A DNA stretch of 64,000 bases from Triatoma infestans (GCA_011037195.1 JAAEAF010002552.1:1-64000), one strand, 5' to 3'. Positions 22,728 to 35,764 are shown, numbered from the stretch's first letter. Program-made: numbers and translations. The notes: generated by a model not told the origin, from the sequence alone.

Positions 22728-23095
22728 ATTACAAATTATTTTTGTTACTCTCAAATTTTTCGTATTAGTCTTAACATAAATAATAAAAAAGTGATGGGGG
22801 GGATAAGTGCCTACCTATTAACATTTAATAAAGTTTATACTTCCGGTTGATGTTCTGGTCGAAACTTTTGTGTCAGATGCAATAATAGTATGTAAACAGA
22901 ATACATAGTGCTTATTGCGGTTTTTTCGTTTTTGAGATATGTATTTTGTTAACAAACACCAATACAGAATTCGCTAAAAAAACTTTTTTGTATCCAAAGG
23001 ACCTACCTCGAAACCAGAGTTTATTTCCTGTGGGAGTATTTCAGTGGAAGCTTAATTTCGAAAATCTGTTACGAGCGAAGGGTAGAGTTAAACGA
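22728..23095 (+). repeat. Family C modular repeat, copy 2, diverged
   Basis: ACTTCCGGTTGATGTTCTGG, GCGGTTTTTTCGTTTTTGAG and AATTTCGAAAATCTG match the family order, but with many differences. Confidence 0.55.
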
Positions 23096-24480
23096 CATGT
23101 GTGTTAGGCACGGTGTTCTTACCCCCATAGGGCCTTGGCCCTTTATGTCTGCTGCTCAAGATACATAAAATTATATAAAGAAACATATATAATCATACAT
23201 TTGTAATATAAAATTTATGAACAAATTTTATGCATAATATTCTTCTTAATTTGATGTCATGAAATTTCATCGCATGTTCTTAACATGATGTCATATGTTG
23301 AGAACTGCTTATAGTCTTAACGTGATCGCTTATAGTCAATCCAGCGTGTTATTTCATAATCTATAACATATTTTAATAGGTTGCCTATTTAAAGAATGCT
23401 AGTCTTCAGTTAGATGTGGAATGGCGAATATCTGAATTTTTTTTACAATGACGGGAATTTCTGTGCAAGCAATATCGGGTAATCTAGACTCTTTTATACA
23501 AATAAGAAAGAAGCATTGTAATTTCTATTCAATGATGCGTTTTAGGCTTACCACGCCATTTTTATTGATTTCTTACATTTTTATGTAGACGCTGATTTTC
23601 TTTGGTGCCTCTATCTGGATTAGTCATATGAATTGTAAAAAGGATTCCAGTTAATTATTCTCGCTGAATCTTCATTCAATACTTCCTTTTATCAGGAGTA
23701 AGATAAAGTAAAAAGCAAAACAAAAGGATAACAAATTTGTAGTTATGTTTGTGTGTGTGTGTGATGTGGTAGATGTTCGGACCTCTATCTAACTCAATGC
23801 GTATACTGTGTTGTCTTTAGTGTAGCGGTGCCGGTTAGATTTCTACTTAGTGTCCATAAAATTTATAGGGATATTTCGAAATTTGATGCATCTCTGGTGT
23901 CGAATTTGAAATCAAACATACTTCGCTCACAATCCAGAAGCTGGATTAATAATCTCAGTGGCTGAGATAAGAGTGATTATGAACGGCAAATGCAAAGATA
24001 TATATCTCTGGGCAATGTGTAGTCTACACGCTGTTGGATGGACCCGTTCTAGAATAGATGTTTGTATTTATGAATCGATGTTTTAAAAAATTCTTATTAA
24101 TCGATTAAAAATTTAAATAGTTTTATTCAAACATTTTTCTGGTTAAAATAAATTTAAGAGAGTCCTGGTTTTAATGAAAAACAGAATGAACAGTAATTTG
24201 CGAAATAGTCGTGGAATGAAAAGTCTGCTGGAAAAAATACGTAATTCCTTTGCTTTACATCATATTATCCCCCCAAAAATAGGACATCTTGCTTTAAATA
24301 ATAAGTACCTAAAATTGAAAGACCAAACACGCGGTTTTGGGTGCATGCGGCCATTGATGGCGCCTAGTTCTTTCTAAAGGCAGAATAAAAATGTACTCGT
24401 ATGTTGAAATATTTAAGAGCAGCAATTTAAATTTTGATTATTAAAATTTGATTGAAATTATTAATAATTGAAAAAAAACA
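23096..24480. other. Intronic DNA, nothing recognised
   Basis: A GT microsatellite near 23749-23763. A 67-codon frame at 24174-24377 has no recognisable relative and is not called. Confidence 0.45.
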
Positions 24481-25443
24481 ACTGGTGTGAAACACTCAAA
24501 CAACTTTCTTTCACTCTATGCCTCAAAATTATAATTGACAAGTTTTATAGTTTATAGTATACTAAATTTAATAAAATTCGTCGAAATCTGAAAAAAACTG
24601 TTCAGTAAATACGCACTTCCGGTTTACTAATTTTCTTGAAACTCAATTTAGGCCATCTATTTATTTTTAATTAATTTTGTTTGGATGATAGAATTGTATA
24701 ATCAACTATGATAGTAATTTAGAGAAAAACATAATCCCTACCCTCCCTAAAAGTGCCTAAAAATTTATTCAAGTAAATCGTCGAAGCCATTTTTGAGAAA
24801 ATCGCGAAAAATGAAAAAAAAAAAAATCATTTAGTAAAGTGGTAATGTAAACACACTTTCGGTCATCCGATTTTTTCAAACTCGGAATTTCAACAACATA
24901 TTCAATTCTAATTAACATTATTTAGATGACAGAATTTTCTAATAAACTGAAATAGCACTTTAGAAGAAGCCGTAAACTTACTTTTCCCCCAAAAGTACCC
25001 TTAAATTGATTTTTCTGAGAAATGTTTCAAATAAAAGTTGTAGCGCTTTGTATGTGTAGTTGATGTACCAAAGTTTCAAAACATATCGTTGGAGCCATTT
25101 TTGAGAAAATTGCCACAAAAGTAATAAAAATATAATAATAAAAAAAAAAAGAAAAAAAAAAGAATTAAAAAAACAACTAGTAAATTGGTACTTTCGGTTG
25201 GGGAATTTTGACAAATAACGGATTGTCAGATCCCATGGTGATACCTAAACGGAATATCAAATTTCAACTTTCGACGTTTTTGAGCTATCATGTTCACATA
25301 CACACCCTCATACACAGTCCATTTTTTCTAAAAACCACTTTTTTGTTCTCAGGGGACCACAAAACGGATATTTCCGGTGAAAGCACGATATCGAAAATTT
25401 GACACGATTACAATAATTCCTTTTACTAATAAGAGAAAGTAAA
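24481..25443 (+). repeat. Family C modular repeat, copy 3, the longest uninterrupted copy
   Basis: Starts ACTGGTGTGAAACACTC and ends near TACTAATAAGAGAAAGTAAA. Three internal modules each contain a 'TTTTGAGAAAAT... CTTCCGGTT' type block; their TTCCGG/TTTCGG cores lie at about 24617, 24857 and 25192. No coding capacity. The copy serves as the reference for the other fragments here. Confidence 0.85.
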
Positions 25444-26459
25444 AACAAAGATATTATGAATATATTTTCATGAGTACATTTGAACTATATTACGGTGCTT
25501 GTCCTATAGAATTCAATTTCTTCGCAATAAGCGAATATTGTCTTCCTTTGTTTGTCTATCTACATGTAGAATATGGAGCTGTGCCTTGTTATTATTAATT
25601 TCAAGGTTAATAAGAAACTTCATTAACTTTGTTGGCTTGTCGGAATAAATCACTAATCCCACTCTTGTAGGTGGTGCAAACACTACAAATCAAACATAAG
25701 TTTGAATATTGAACAACAAGTGGAACCATTAATCATGTAACCTCGAAAAATATGTAACTACACTTTTCCCACAAGTCCTCACGCGATAGGATAGTGCACT
25801 TAACTTTGGTGAGAGAATTCAGGGTTTCCTTCCTGTGAAGCCAAAGATGGTGACCCTAGCCTGTGACTAAAAAGATGGTAGACAATGTGAGGAACTGCAG
25901 TTGGTAGCAAACCTAAGTAAAGGCCAGAACTATTTCAATTTACACATTTCTCTTTTTCCTACGCCTATGAAGTGTCACACCTGTTTGACCATCACTTTCG
26001 ATCTTGCGGATGTAGGAATAAAAACTCAGTGCTGCATCGCACATCGACGAGGGCCGAACAGAACAAAAGATGGTCTCTGTCTATTTCTCCACTATTACAA
26101 AGTGACAACAACCCCTATTCTGTGGATATGTTTAGCCCAAAAGTCAAGTCCCATCAGCAGAAGGAAATTTACTACATCTATCTTTCCGGAGGAACAGACG
26201 GCAGGGGATTATCCGATAGGTATACCCAGGATTTACTCGCAGCAGCTTCCACATATTTTTTCCTAATTGCATCTCTCGTGAAATCTGCAATAAATGGATA
26301 ATGTTAGGAAAAATCAGTTCTATCCTAGGTTTTTTTACTTACGCCATTTTGTCTTTGGCTATTCAGCCATTTTATGTTGGTAAAAATGATTTTCCTCGTC
26401 GTAAAAGTAAGTTCTAATGTCCGCTATGGTCTATGCTATATTGTGTCTACGCTATGTCA
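25444..26459. other. Unassigned segment with two overlapping open frames
   Basis: Frames of 121 codons (25901-26266) and 109 codons (25972-26301) overlap on the + strand. Neither resembles a family I know. At 26343-26380 there is text shared with 59.36 kb (TTGGCTATTCAGCCATTTTA). A decayed transposon is more likely than a gene. Confidence 0.35.
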
Positions 26460-27000
26460 ATGCTAGATTGTGGTAATGTAAAGCCTTCCTTTGCCAGAAA
26501 ATCTGCCCTCTCAATCACAGTCGATCCCGCAATGACTTCGAACCCACTGATAGGCAAAGGTCCAGCCCTTACATATTAGATTACTTGCGGCTTTCTTTGT
26601 TGAAAAAAAGGAGGTCGCTATCTGAGAGGGTCGTGGGAGGAGAAAGCTAAAATAGCAGCGGGGGAATCAATTAATATGACTGCTAGGCGGATTGATATAT
26701 TGTCAAGTTTTATTATGGCTGTTATCACTGCTAGGACTTCGGCCTCAAAATTCCCAATATAGGAACCAACTGCAGCAGATTCAATAAATATGTTGCTATA
26801 TAAAGAAATGAGCAAAAACGGCGCATTTTATTGCAATATTCTGTTAAACGCGTCTGCCACTTTGTAGCTTCCCAATTTTATTCAGAAGATTGGGTCAAAC
26901 TTGTCGACGACCCCCAAGTAGAAATTAAATCCTGACATTCGCACCAAAGATGGAAGCGTCAGCATAGATGTCTAAACTTTTGCCGTTTTGATAATATAAA
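26460..27000 (-). mobile_element. LINE fragment, RNase H domain, minus strand
   Basis: From the right end the minus strand reads LDIYADASIFGANVRIS (RNase H start with a catalytic Asp). AAVGSYIGNFEAEVLAVITA (the conserved Glu region) and VILIDSPAAILAFSS (the next Asp, in IDSPAA) follow, then WVRSHCGIDCD, the final motif. Frames are broken by stops and shifts. It is probably an I/R1-group or Jockey-like pol C-terminus; the clade is unresolved. Confidence 0.72.
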
Positions 27001-28149
27001 AATCTTCTGATTCATTGGCTATCCCGTCTTGATGCTTGGATTTTAAATTACACGAAATTTTAATTATCGTCCTTGTTGTAAAATTCTATTCTCATCTATT
27101 TCTAGGCAGCATGTGCCATGTTATGTAGTTTTGACTGATGCGACAGGATGACGTTAGAGATCCTCGATTTTAATATTTTAAAATTTTTAATAAATCGATT
27201 TTGCTGAAGATCGATTAACATAATCTTATTATAATATATTTTTCTTGTAAGTATTTAATCATTTTTAACAGTTAAATCTACAAAAAAAGATAACGTTGTA
27301 TGATAAGAGTGTTAACAATGTCCTCATATTAATACTACATAATTTTGTTTAGTGTACATTAGTTTATAAAAAAAATTAATAAATTTATAATATATACTTT
27401 ATTAAAAAATATGACATAAATGTTAATTCATAGGTTTCAATAATAGTGTGAATGGTTTAGAAGAATGTGGACACGCGAGATAGAATAATAGATAATTATT
27501 TAATAGAACTGGTCTAATAATTCATATTTAATAATTAGTTACTATTCATATTTGTATTTTTTTTTTTTTTTAAGTTAACTTTAATTTAGTCGACATTTTT
27601 CATAAATTGCGTATTTACAAAGTTGAAATTATCAGGAAAATTAACGGAGTTACTCATATAAAATAATTTAGGAATTTAAATTTTGTTTTGAATTTAAGGA
27701 ATGTCACACATTACAGGTTACAGAAATATCTATATTGTAATGATTTTAAAAATGAACTACTGGTAATAATTAATTAAAATTTATAAAATTAATTGAAGCG
27801 TTTTATAAAATGGAATGTATTTAAAAACATATTCACAATTTAAAAATAATTAATTTTCGAAACAACATGAAATTCATAAAATAATAATCGAAATAAATAA
27901 TCCAGTTATTTATAAATTATTATTCTCAATTTGTAAAACATTAAAATAATAAAGAGATACACAATTGATTAATATTGTTGCCGTGATTATTGTAGTTATA
28001 TGTCTGGAATTATAATGTAACATATTCCTATTAATTTATTAGCTCACAAATTCTCTACATATATTCTATGTTCTGTCAAATAGTTTGAATCTAATTAATA
28101 TAACTATATAACAACGTTACATACTACTGTACATCTATCGTACCTACTT
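27001..28149. other. Extremely AT-rich stretch, nothing recognised
   Basis: From about 27160 to 28150 the sequence is almost pure A/T with no coding capacity and no family motif. It could be a nuclear matrix attachment-like region; that is only a composition-based guess. Confidence 0.45.
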
Positions 28150-28562
28150 ATATTTCATAATGTTAGCAGTATGCATTAAATTTCCTTGGAAAACTTGGTA
28201 TAACACTCGATACTAAATTGCATTGGACTGAACATATCAAAAATGTTGTTCTAATAGAGGAAAAGAAAATCGACTTAATTAAGCGCCTAAAAGCTATAAA
28301 GTGGGAAGCCTTCCTGGAACTGAACCGTATCAATCGTAAATAAGGCCTGCAATAGAAATATAGCAACGAAGCACTGTGATTTAGCCTCACAGAGCTCCTT
28401 AAGAAAGATTGCTTCAAAACAACGCCTTATCCCAGGCGTTGCCCCCTCACTGGAGGAGCCAAATTTACACCTATCGCTGCAATGGACTTTCAATTGATCG
28501 TGGAGTCCCTGGGTGCAAGAAGAGATAACGCTTTTTGAAAAGTTGTAGAGAATTGATGTGAT
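28150..28562 (+). mobile_element. LINE fragment, connection region after the reverse transcriptase
   Basis: FLGKLGITLDTKLHWTEHIK then KIDLIKRLKAIKW, a pattern found just after the YxDD region in many LINE pol proteins (YLG.LD..L.W..HI). The following text is frameshifted. It abuts a SINE on the right. Confidence 0.65.
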
Positions 28563-28796
28563 TGTAGATTGTTGTAGGGGATTATTTAACACTGACCTGA
28601 AGAGCTATTGTCCCCCTGGAGCCTTGCCAGTGCACTATCGGCCTTCAAGCAGTGTTCTCTAGCTACAGACATCTCTGCTCATCACCGGACACAGTGAGTT
28701 GCAGAGGCTCCCAGGAAGAGAAAATCTAAGGGCAGCATTCGAACCCGGGACCTCCGCGTTGCTAGTCCAGCGTGCTACCACTGAGCAAATCCCTTC
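28563..28796 (-). mobile_element. tRNA-derived SINE, tail type A
   Basis: Minus strand: GGGATTTGCTCAGTGGTAGC head, CCCGGGTTCGAATG B box, CTTAGATTTTCTCTTCC body, and a tail ending CCCTACAACAATCTACAAT. Full length. Confidence 0.88.
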
Positions 28797-29136
28797 CTTC
28801 TCCCGTGGCTTAGGCCAATTAACTAGGCACGGAGACTCTAGTTTGTATACTGTGTTTGTCCTTGTCTGTAAAGAGTAGAGTATATGTAGTTTAACTGTAT
28901 TGTGTGCTATTCTGACGAAGTACGTGGAGTACTGAGCTGTGGTAATCCGTGGGGTCGCTACTTCCCAAATAACTGCATGCAACATATATCCCATGCGGGC
29001 TATTGATGTGATTACTGGAAACAGCATCAGAAAGACTCAAAATCCACTCAAGTTTTACAATTAAAGTAGCCAGCATTGTAAAGGAAAAGCAGTTGGATCT
29101 TCAGGAGCAATAACCAATCCTCCCAAAGATAAAATT
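28797..29136. other. Intronic DNA, nothing recognised
   Basis: The segment between the SINE and family C copy 4 has average composition for the window and no recognised gene. Confidence 0.4.
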
Positions 29137-29376
29137 CTGGTGTGAAACACTCACACAACTTTCTCTTACTGCAGTTTACAAAATTATCATTGACAAAATT
29201 TTATAGTTTACAAATTTAATGAAATTCTTTGGTGTTTTTATGGTGAAAATTGCGAAAACTGAAAAAACTGTCAGACTCAGGGGACTTCAAAACGGATATT
29301 TCCTTGTGAAAACTCGATATCGAAAATTTGACAAGATTACGATACTTTCGCTTACTAAACGGTAAAAGAAAGTAAA
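29137..29376 (+). repeat. Family C modular repeat, copy 4, internally deleted
   Basis: Starts CTGGTGTGAAACACTCACAC and ends GGTAAAAGAAAGTAAAA. About 700 bp of the middle is missing compared with the 24.5-kb copy. Confidence 0.82.
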
Positions 29377-29469
29377 AAGATGATTAAAGCTTGGAGTGCA
29401 GATACCCACCTTGGCCTTATCCAGAAAAAGATAACGCTTACATATGAACTTTAAGCCGTCTCCTTGGAA

Positions 29470-29745
29470 ACAAATACTTGATATCCAATACCGTTATGGT
29501 TGGATATTTATACGGTAAGCTCGCTTCTAGAATTGCTGGAGCGGGAGTGTATTCTAATATCTATGGTCCGACCGCCACAGCTGGAAGGCTTAGCGCTAAC
29601 TATGATGGGAACTGAGGGCTGTAATTCTTGCGTTAATCAGCTGCTAACAAGATATGATACCCATGAGTCCTTCTTTGTGACTTTCCAAGTGCTTGCTAGC
29701 CAAACCAGTATGTCTGAAGGACGGAAACTAATCAACAGCTAGTTC
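29470..29745 (+). mobile_element. Possible LINE RNase H remnant
   Basis: TIPVMV-region text leads to LASRIAGAGVYSNIYGPTAT, which resembles the first motif of LINE RNase H domains (IYTDGS...GAGVY). The expected Asp segment is damaged. The rest is unclear. Confidence 0.4.
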
Positions 29746-29789
29746 AGAAGTGATGATAATACACTCAATTTATTAATAATAATAATAGT

Positions 29790-29860
29790 AATAATAGGCG
29801 CTAATGACCAAAGCTGTCGATGCGCCCATAAATATATAAAAAAAAATAAAATAATAATAA
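29790..29860 (+). mobile_element. SINE type B tail fragment
   Basis: GGCGCTAATGACCAAAGCTG then CGATGCGCC matches the last part of the type B SINE (GGCGCTAATGACCATAGATG), followed by an A/T-rich tail. Head and body are missing. Confidence 0.6.
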
Positions 29861-29865
29861 TAATA

Positions 29866-31950
29866 ATATTGGGAGAGCCAAATATTGAAACTAGTTGGGC
29901 AAACTTCAAAAGAATGGTACTGGAGGCAGCAGGACAGGTTTGCGGGAAGAGGAGAGTAGGACCAGGAAACAAACAAACTGCCTGGTGGACCGATGAAATT
30001 AAGAACGTAATAAAGGAAAAGAAGACTCTATGGAAGAAATATTTGGAGAATAAGACCCAAGAAAGATATGAACTCTACAAAACGAAGAGAATAGAAGTCA
30101 AAAATGCAGTGATGAGCGCAAAAAGAAAAAGTTGGGAGGATTTCGGGAACAAACTGGAAGCAGACCATAAAGGGAACCAGAAATTATTCTACAGAGTTCT
30201 GAAAGGAATGAGAAAGGAAAAAGCCCCAGTGTTAAAGCATATAAAGGATAAAGAGGGAAATATTCTCCGAAGGAACGGTCAAATAATGGATAGATGGAAA
30301 GAATATTTCGCGGATCTGCTAGAGGTAGACGAGGGGAATTATGAAAGAGCCCCAGAGGAAATAAATTGGGAGGAGGACGACTATATAGAGGAGGATGAAC
30401 TAGAGGATGCCCTATTAAATTTGAAATCTGGAAAATCAGCCGGGATTGACGAAATAACTCCTGAGATGTTAAAATATATGGGGAAAAAAGGAAACGAGGT
30501 CATGCTACATTTACTAAACCTAGTCTGGAAACAAAAGAAAATACCTAGAGAGTGGGAAATAGCAGTCATCGTCCCAATCTTCAAAAAGGAGACAATAGGG
30601 ACTGCAGAAATCACAGGGGTATTTCCCTGCTAAGCATACCCAGCAAAATTTACTCCAAGATCCTGGAAAAGAGGATTAGAAGCATTATTGATGGAAAGCT
30701 TGAAGAAGAACAATATGGGTTCCGTACTAACCGAAGCACCCAGGATCTCATATTCACTATGAGACAAATCCAAGAAAAAGTTATAGAAAAAGCAAAGGAG
30801 CTATCGGTTTGCTACGTTGATTTAATCAAAGCATTCGACAAAGTTAACAAAAGGGACATCCTGAAGACATTAAGAGAGAAGGAAGTAGACTGGGGGCACG
30901 TATTAGCAGTTGAAAGTCTATATAGAAGAACTAGGAATGTCGTAAGATTCGCAAATAATCCTCGGAGGAATTCGAGAACACAGCAGGGATTCGTCAAGGG
31001 TGTAGTCTAAGTCCCCTACTATTTATTCTGGTGTTAGACAAGGTCATAGCTAGCTCCAAAACGAGAATGAGGAGATTCCACCTAGGACACCACAACATGA
31101 GACCGGTTAACCTTTCATTACTAGCCTTTGCCGATGACATGGTACTGCTCGCAAACAACGATAGAGATCTTCAGCACAACTTAAAAGTCTTACAGGAAGA
31201 GCTGAGGACAATTAACATGAGCATCAACCCGGACAAAACAAAGGCAATGCGAATTGGAAAGAAACCAGGACGAGTAATGAGAATACTGCACATAAACGGC
31301 AAAAGTATTGAACAAGTGGATAATTTCAAATACCTGGGAGCTCACCTACACAAAAATGGCTATATAGATAGCGAAATAACGGAACGCGTAGGCATGGCAG
31401 GCAGGTTGTTCAATGCCGTTAAAAACAGGTTTCTAAACCGGCGGGAGGTGGGAAAGAAGACAAAACTGGCCGTCTACAAGTCTACATTCCTCCCAATCCT
31501 CACATACTCGAGTGAATCTTGGACATTGACCAGCAAACACAAATCAATGATCCAAGCCGCTGAGATGAGGTATCTTCGGAAAGTGGAGGGAAAATCCAGA
31601 AGAGATAGAGTCCGCAATGTGACCATAAGATCTAACCTCGAGGTAAGGCCTGCCATAGAAACAATAGAGCAGAATAGGCTAAGATGGTTCGGTCACATAC
31701 TACGTATGGAACCTAGCCGCACTGCCAGTTGCTCTTACCAAGCTAGAGTAGAGGGCAGGCGAGGAAGAGGAAGGCCGAGATTGAAGTGGGAAGACGGGGT
31801 AAAGGAGGCATTCTTGAGAAGAAGGCTAGATTGGGGTGGGAGAAAACATCTCACCCAGGATAGAGACAATTGGAAAAAGCTCTATAAAGGACCTCCTCAC
31901 ACTGCTTAGGCGGTAGAGAGGGTAACGATGATGATGATGATGATGAATAA
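29866..31950 (+). mobile_element. RTE-like LINE, reverse transcriptase and C-terminal region, 5'-truncated
   Basis: The longest LINE segment here. The first frame (29869-30633) carries WWTDEIKNVIKEKKTLWKKY and DALLNLKSGKSAGIDEITPE. The second (30552-31010) carries NHRGISLLSIPSKIYSKILE, EEQYGFRTNRSTQDLIF and YVDLIKAFDKV (motif A Asp). The third (31031-31909) carries LLAFADDMVLLA (motif C Asp-Asp) and DNFKYLGAHLHKNG. NRLRWFGHILRMEPSR and GRRGRGRPRLKWEDGV, the RTE-type tail domain, follow. Two frameshifts (about 30600 and 31010-31030) interrupt it, but stops are few, so it is fairly young. It ends in (GATGAT)n and TAATAA triplets at 31928-31960. The endonuclease domain is lost. Confidence 0.9.
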
Positions 31951-32169
31951 TAATAACTATTATAATTATATGTTTGAACCAAAAGGCTGTTACAAATAAA
32001 TAAGTAACAAAAAATAGCAACAATAACTTAAAATACAGCGTATTCAGTTATTTGGGGAGACAGCTAAGTTTATCCCCTAAATCAATTTTGACGCGGATAT
32101 TTTTGAGCTCTCGTTACCGAGAAAAATGAAGGTCTGGAGGAAATAAAACAAGAGTAACGGCCGGTAAAA

Positions 32170-32655
32170 AATGTTATTTTGCACTCCAGAAGCCATTAAA
32201 GTTCAGGGGCTTGATATGGCTGTGAAACTTGGATACTTATCAAGGAAAACGAAAAGATTTCGAATATATGGGAAAGGAAAGTACTCAGGAGAATATATAG
32301 ACCGGTATGTGAGGGTGGGCACTGGAGGATTAGAAAGAATACCGAACTTCGACAGGTGGACAGCGAGCTGGGTCTTGTCTCTTTCGTAAGAAGGAATCAG
32401 TTGAGGTGGCTGGGACATGTGGAGAGGATGCCAGCTGAGAGGATACTGCAAAAAATTACTGAAAGGTAAGCTTGGAGGACGTAGTAATAGAGGACGCCTA
32501 TGTAAAAGATGGCTAGATGATTTGGAGGAAGTCCTCCATAGACTCGGTGTGAGGAGATGGAGAAGACTGGCCCATAACAAAGAAGAGTGACGATGAGTAG
32601 TGGAGGAGGCTCCATGTCCTTGAAGAACCGTAGCGCCAAGGGATAGGTAGGTAGG
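32170..32655 (+). mobile_element. RTE-like LINE, C-terminal fragment of a second family
   Basis: QLRWLGHVERMPAERILQKI then, one frame over, KLGGRSNRGRLCKRWLDDLE and VLHRLGVRRWRRLAHNKEE. This is the RTE-type C-terminal signature, different in sequence from the preceding element. It ends in GGATAGGTAGGTAGGTA triplet/tetranucleotide repeats. Confidence 0.82.
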
Positions 32656-33740
32656 TATTTGGGGCTGGTGAGTTTATGCAGACAATGGGCAAACTATGGG
32701 CCTGGATGGTCCTGACGTTGACGATCTCATCTAGGGTAGTGAGAGTTGATCGTTTTCACCACGATTATCTATAAGCAAATACGGATACACTTTTAATTTA
32801 ATTGCAACAATTCGAACAGCAGCTGTGCTACAAAATCGTCAAGACTAGAGCTTTTTATTAGTTTCCCTGCCTTATCCCGACATTAGCCAGATCAGAATGG
32901 ATAAGAAAAAATTACTACCTTTGAATTTAGTTAGAGCACTTTTAATTTTAATCTTCTCAGGATAAGCGTCTTTAAAAATCAACAACTTTAGCCCTTGTGA
33001 TTGATTTATAAAAAGAAATGATTTCTAAAAATTAGCCGCTTCAATTGTTAATATAACCGCTTTCCGTAAACCTTTTTTTATCTGAAAAATATTTGTTTAC
33101 GTTGACAGCTGGATATTACTCACATCAAATAAATATGATCCAACAATAGTAGGGTGAAAACTTTTTCCCTAGTTGAATATAAAACTATTTACATACCTAA
33201 TATCTTTTTCCTTTTATCTTTTATAATGTAATGTGAAAATTGATCTCAAAATATTTGAGTATAGCGTTAGTTGCATAGTAGATACTAGTATGACAGTAAA
33301 GCAAATAAATATGCTCTAACATAGTGAGTATAACCCCTAGCCATGGAGACATATATATATATACACTAGAAGGTCTAACAGATGACACAATCAGCTGCCA
33401 CCACCCCGCTCGCAATAGTCATGATGAGCCCATCTAAACCACCAATGAGACATGGTTTACCTTTTAACTGTACACCTGGACCTGGCGCCCTCTATACCAT
33501 ATATGTTTATACTATTCTCTTATCAATTGATAACTTTTTTAATATATTTTGGCTTTTTTTTTTTTTTTAATTTTTAGTGCATGGATATATTTTTAAAAAA
33601 ATATTTCAGCATAATAATACAAAATTAATGCCTGGCTAACAGATATTCAGCTATTGTTTAATTTATATGATCTTTTAATAGGGTTTCATAATAATAGTAT
33701 TTTTCTAAATTAATACTACTATATTGCATTACTTCAATAA
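32656..33740. other. Intronic DNA, nothing recognised
   Basis: AT-rich with a GC-richer patch near 33380-33495. TA microsatellite near 33350-33363. No gene was recognised. Confidence 0.45.
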
Positions 33741-34841
33741 ATAAATAAATAACCATCACACTTCATTATACCAGGGTAATTCAATAAGTAAGAGACAAAT
33801 CGCTGTAGCTCAGAAACGTTTTGTTTAATCAATACAATAGTACTTAGTTTCTCATCAGCTATTCGAAAGTATTTGGTAAGCATAACCTCAAATGTGTTCA
33901 GTTAACAATGGTGAGTTCGCTCGAGCATTGCACCTCGGAAAAAAAACGCTCAGAGATTAGATTTTTAGTTGCAGAGGGTATTAAAGGTAGTGAAATCCAC
34001 GAAAGAATGTTGAAAATGTACGGGAATAATTGTTGGAACCGTTCGAACGTTTACAAATGGATAGAACAGTTTAAAATTGGCCGCGTAAGTATCTGTGACT
34101 AGCAACGAAGTGGACTATCGGTTAAAGTTGCAACTTCCTCCGTCGAATCTTGCATTAACGCGTCAGTTCAGGACAACAGGCGTATTACTGTTGGAATTAA
34201 GATGTGCACGCGAGTATTGGAACTTTCCATAATATTATTCAGAATAAGCTGCAGTACAAGAAAACTTGTGCGAGATGGGTTCCAAGACAACTTACGGACG
34301 CTCACAGAGGAACACTTCAACAAGTGGCGTGGCAGATCCTTCCACATCCCCCTATAGCCCCGACTTGGCCTCATTGGACTTCCATTTGTTTTTACACCTT
34401 AAGAGGGCCCTACGTGGGAAACATATTCAATGCAATGAAGAAATTAAAAATCAAGTGTAAAAGTGGCTTCGAGATCAACCCAAAGAATTTTATCCCAGAG
34501 GCATACAGAAGTTAGAAGAACAATGGGACAAGTGAATAAATGTTGCTGGGGCTATTTGAAAAATAGCCGAAAGTTTTGTATCGATTAAATAAATCGTTTT
34601 TGAGCTACAGCGACTTTTTCTTACTTATTGAATGACCCTCGTACTTGCTGAGACTTGCAAAAACCGGATGAAACCTGCATTCTATCTATTACTCATAAAA
34701 TTATGTTTTTTTCTATAATTATTATTATTATTATTATTAATATCTGTTGATTCAACAGTTTCAGCGCTCATCAGGAGGTTCATCTTCTAACAAGCCAGCA
34801 ATCTTGAATCTTTTAAATAATCCCAACAGGCAATTGAACAT
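33741..34841. repeat. Repeat X, copy 1, interrupted by a mariner element
   Basis: 33741-33770 plus 34642-34841 match 38563-38657 plus 38823-38942. Matching stretches include CATCACACTTCATTATA, GAGACTTGCAAAAACCGGAT, ACCTGCATTCTATCTATTAC and GATTCAACAGTTTCAGCGCT. The nature of repeat X is unknown; it could be a LINE 3' end. Confidence 0.85.
33771..34641 (+). mobile_element. Mariner-like element, internally deleted
   Basis: Flanked by TA at 33769-33770 and 34642-34643. The left end CCAGGGTAATTCAATAAGTA mirrors the right end (TACTTATTGAATGACCCTCG); inverted similarity extends about 60 bp through the text around CGCTGTAGCTCA. Inside, HCTSEKKRSEIRFLVAEGIK (33908-34102) resembles a mariner N-terminus, and PYSPDLASLDFHLFLHLKRA (34266-34460) is the region of the third catalytic Asp. 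The piece with the first two Asp residues is deleted, so the element is dead. Confidence 0.9.
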
Positions 34842-35129
34842 ATAATTTCATTGATACCTTTTGCTGCGGACTTGTGACTTAAGGCAAACTTCCGCTATTT
34901 TCCCTTCTTATTCTTTAGTGACTTCTGTTAAGAGGTGTTTTTTGTCCCAGCACAAAAAATATCACTTTTTCTTTAGCCTCGTTTCGTTTTGACAAACAGC
35001 TTCCAAGAAATCTTAGTGGAATACATTGAGGGGTGGTTGAATTTAAATGCGGTAAAAATTTTGTCTATGCTAGCAGTCTTCCTTTGGATCAAAAACAATA
35101 AACTACCTAGCTTACACAGATTCAACTAC
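34842..35129. other. Intronic DNA, nothing recognised
   Basis: No recognised feature. Confidence 0.4.
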
Positions 35130-35525
35130 GAGGGTACTGTGTATGCTGTACAGTCATGGAAATAAAGTAACAAAGGTCTAGAAGAAAAGTGAACAGGATT
35201 CGAAACGTTGTTAGTGACCCTAAACTCACTTCTCTATGGTGAGTTTTTAAAAAGAAGCTGTAGTATTTCTCGTCTCGATCATATTAAGAATTACGAAATA
35301 AGAAAAGAAAACTGATATTAAAAACAATAACCTCTAGGAGGTGGCTGAAGTAATATGGCCATGTAAAAATAATGAAGGAAGACAGTGGTCAAAGAAACAT
35401 CTGGTACCTAAGGAAGTAGGACAAGGGGACAGAAGACTTCGTTGAGGTTGGATAGAGGATGTACAGGAGGCAATCAAAGGAAGAAGTCTGACAGATGAAG
35501 TCGCCTAAATTGGGAAGTTAGTTGT
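35130..35525 (+). mobile_element. Decayed RTE-like LINE C-terminal fragment
   Basis: ISRLDHIKNYEIRKEN, then RRWLKYGHVKIMKED after a shift, and the text around TTGGATAGAGGATGTACAGG (WIEDVQEAIKGRS). These follow the order GHV-RM, GRPR-W-DDV seen in the intact 31-kb element. Many stops. Confidence 0.62.
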
Positions 35526-35764
35526 TTGCGTTTCGAAATATGACCGCAGACCTCTGAAAAGAATTTATTACTTAATGTAATACTTTTTGAATACACAAAG
35601 AAACTATAAGTAATATGTATTCCTTTATTTGTAATATTTATTGTTTTTAAATTTCTGTATGTATCATAAGTATGGAGCTCGCTTGCGAGCCGATCATATG
35701 ATTTTAGAGGAAAAGACGCTAGAAGAGTGTGGACCCTGTTACTGATATTAATTAAAATATGAAA

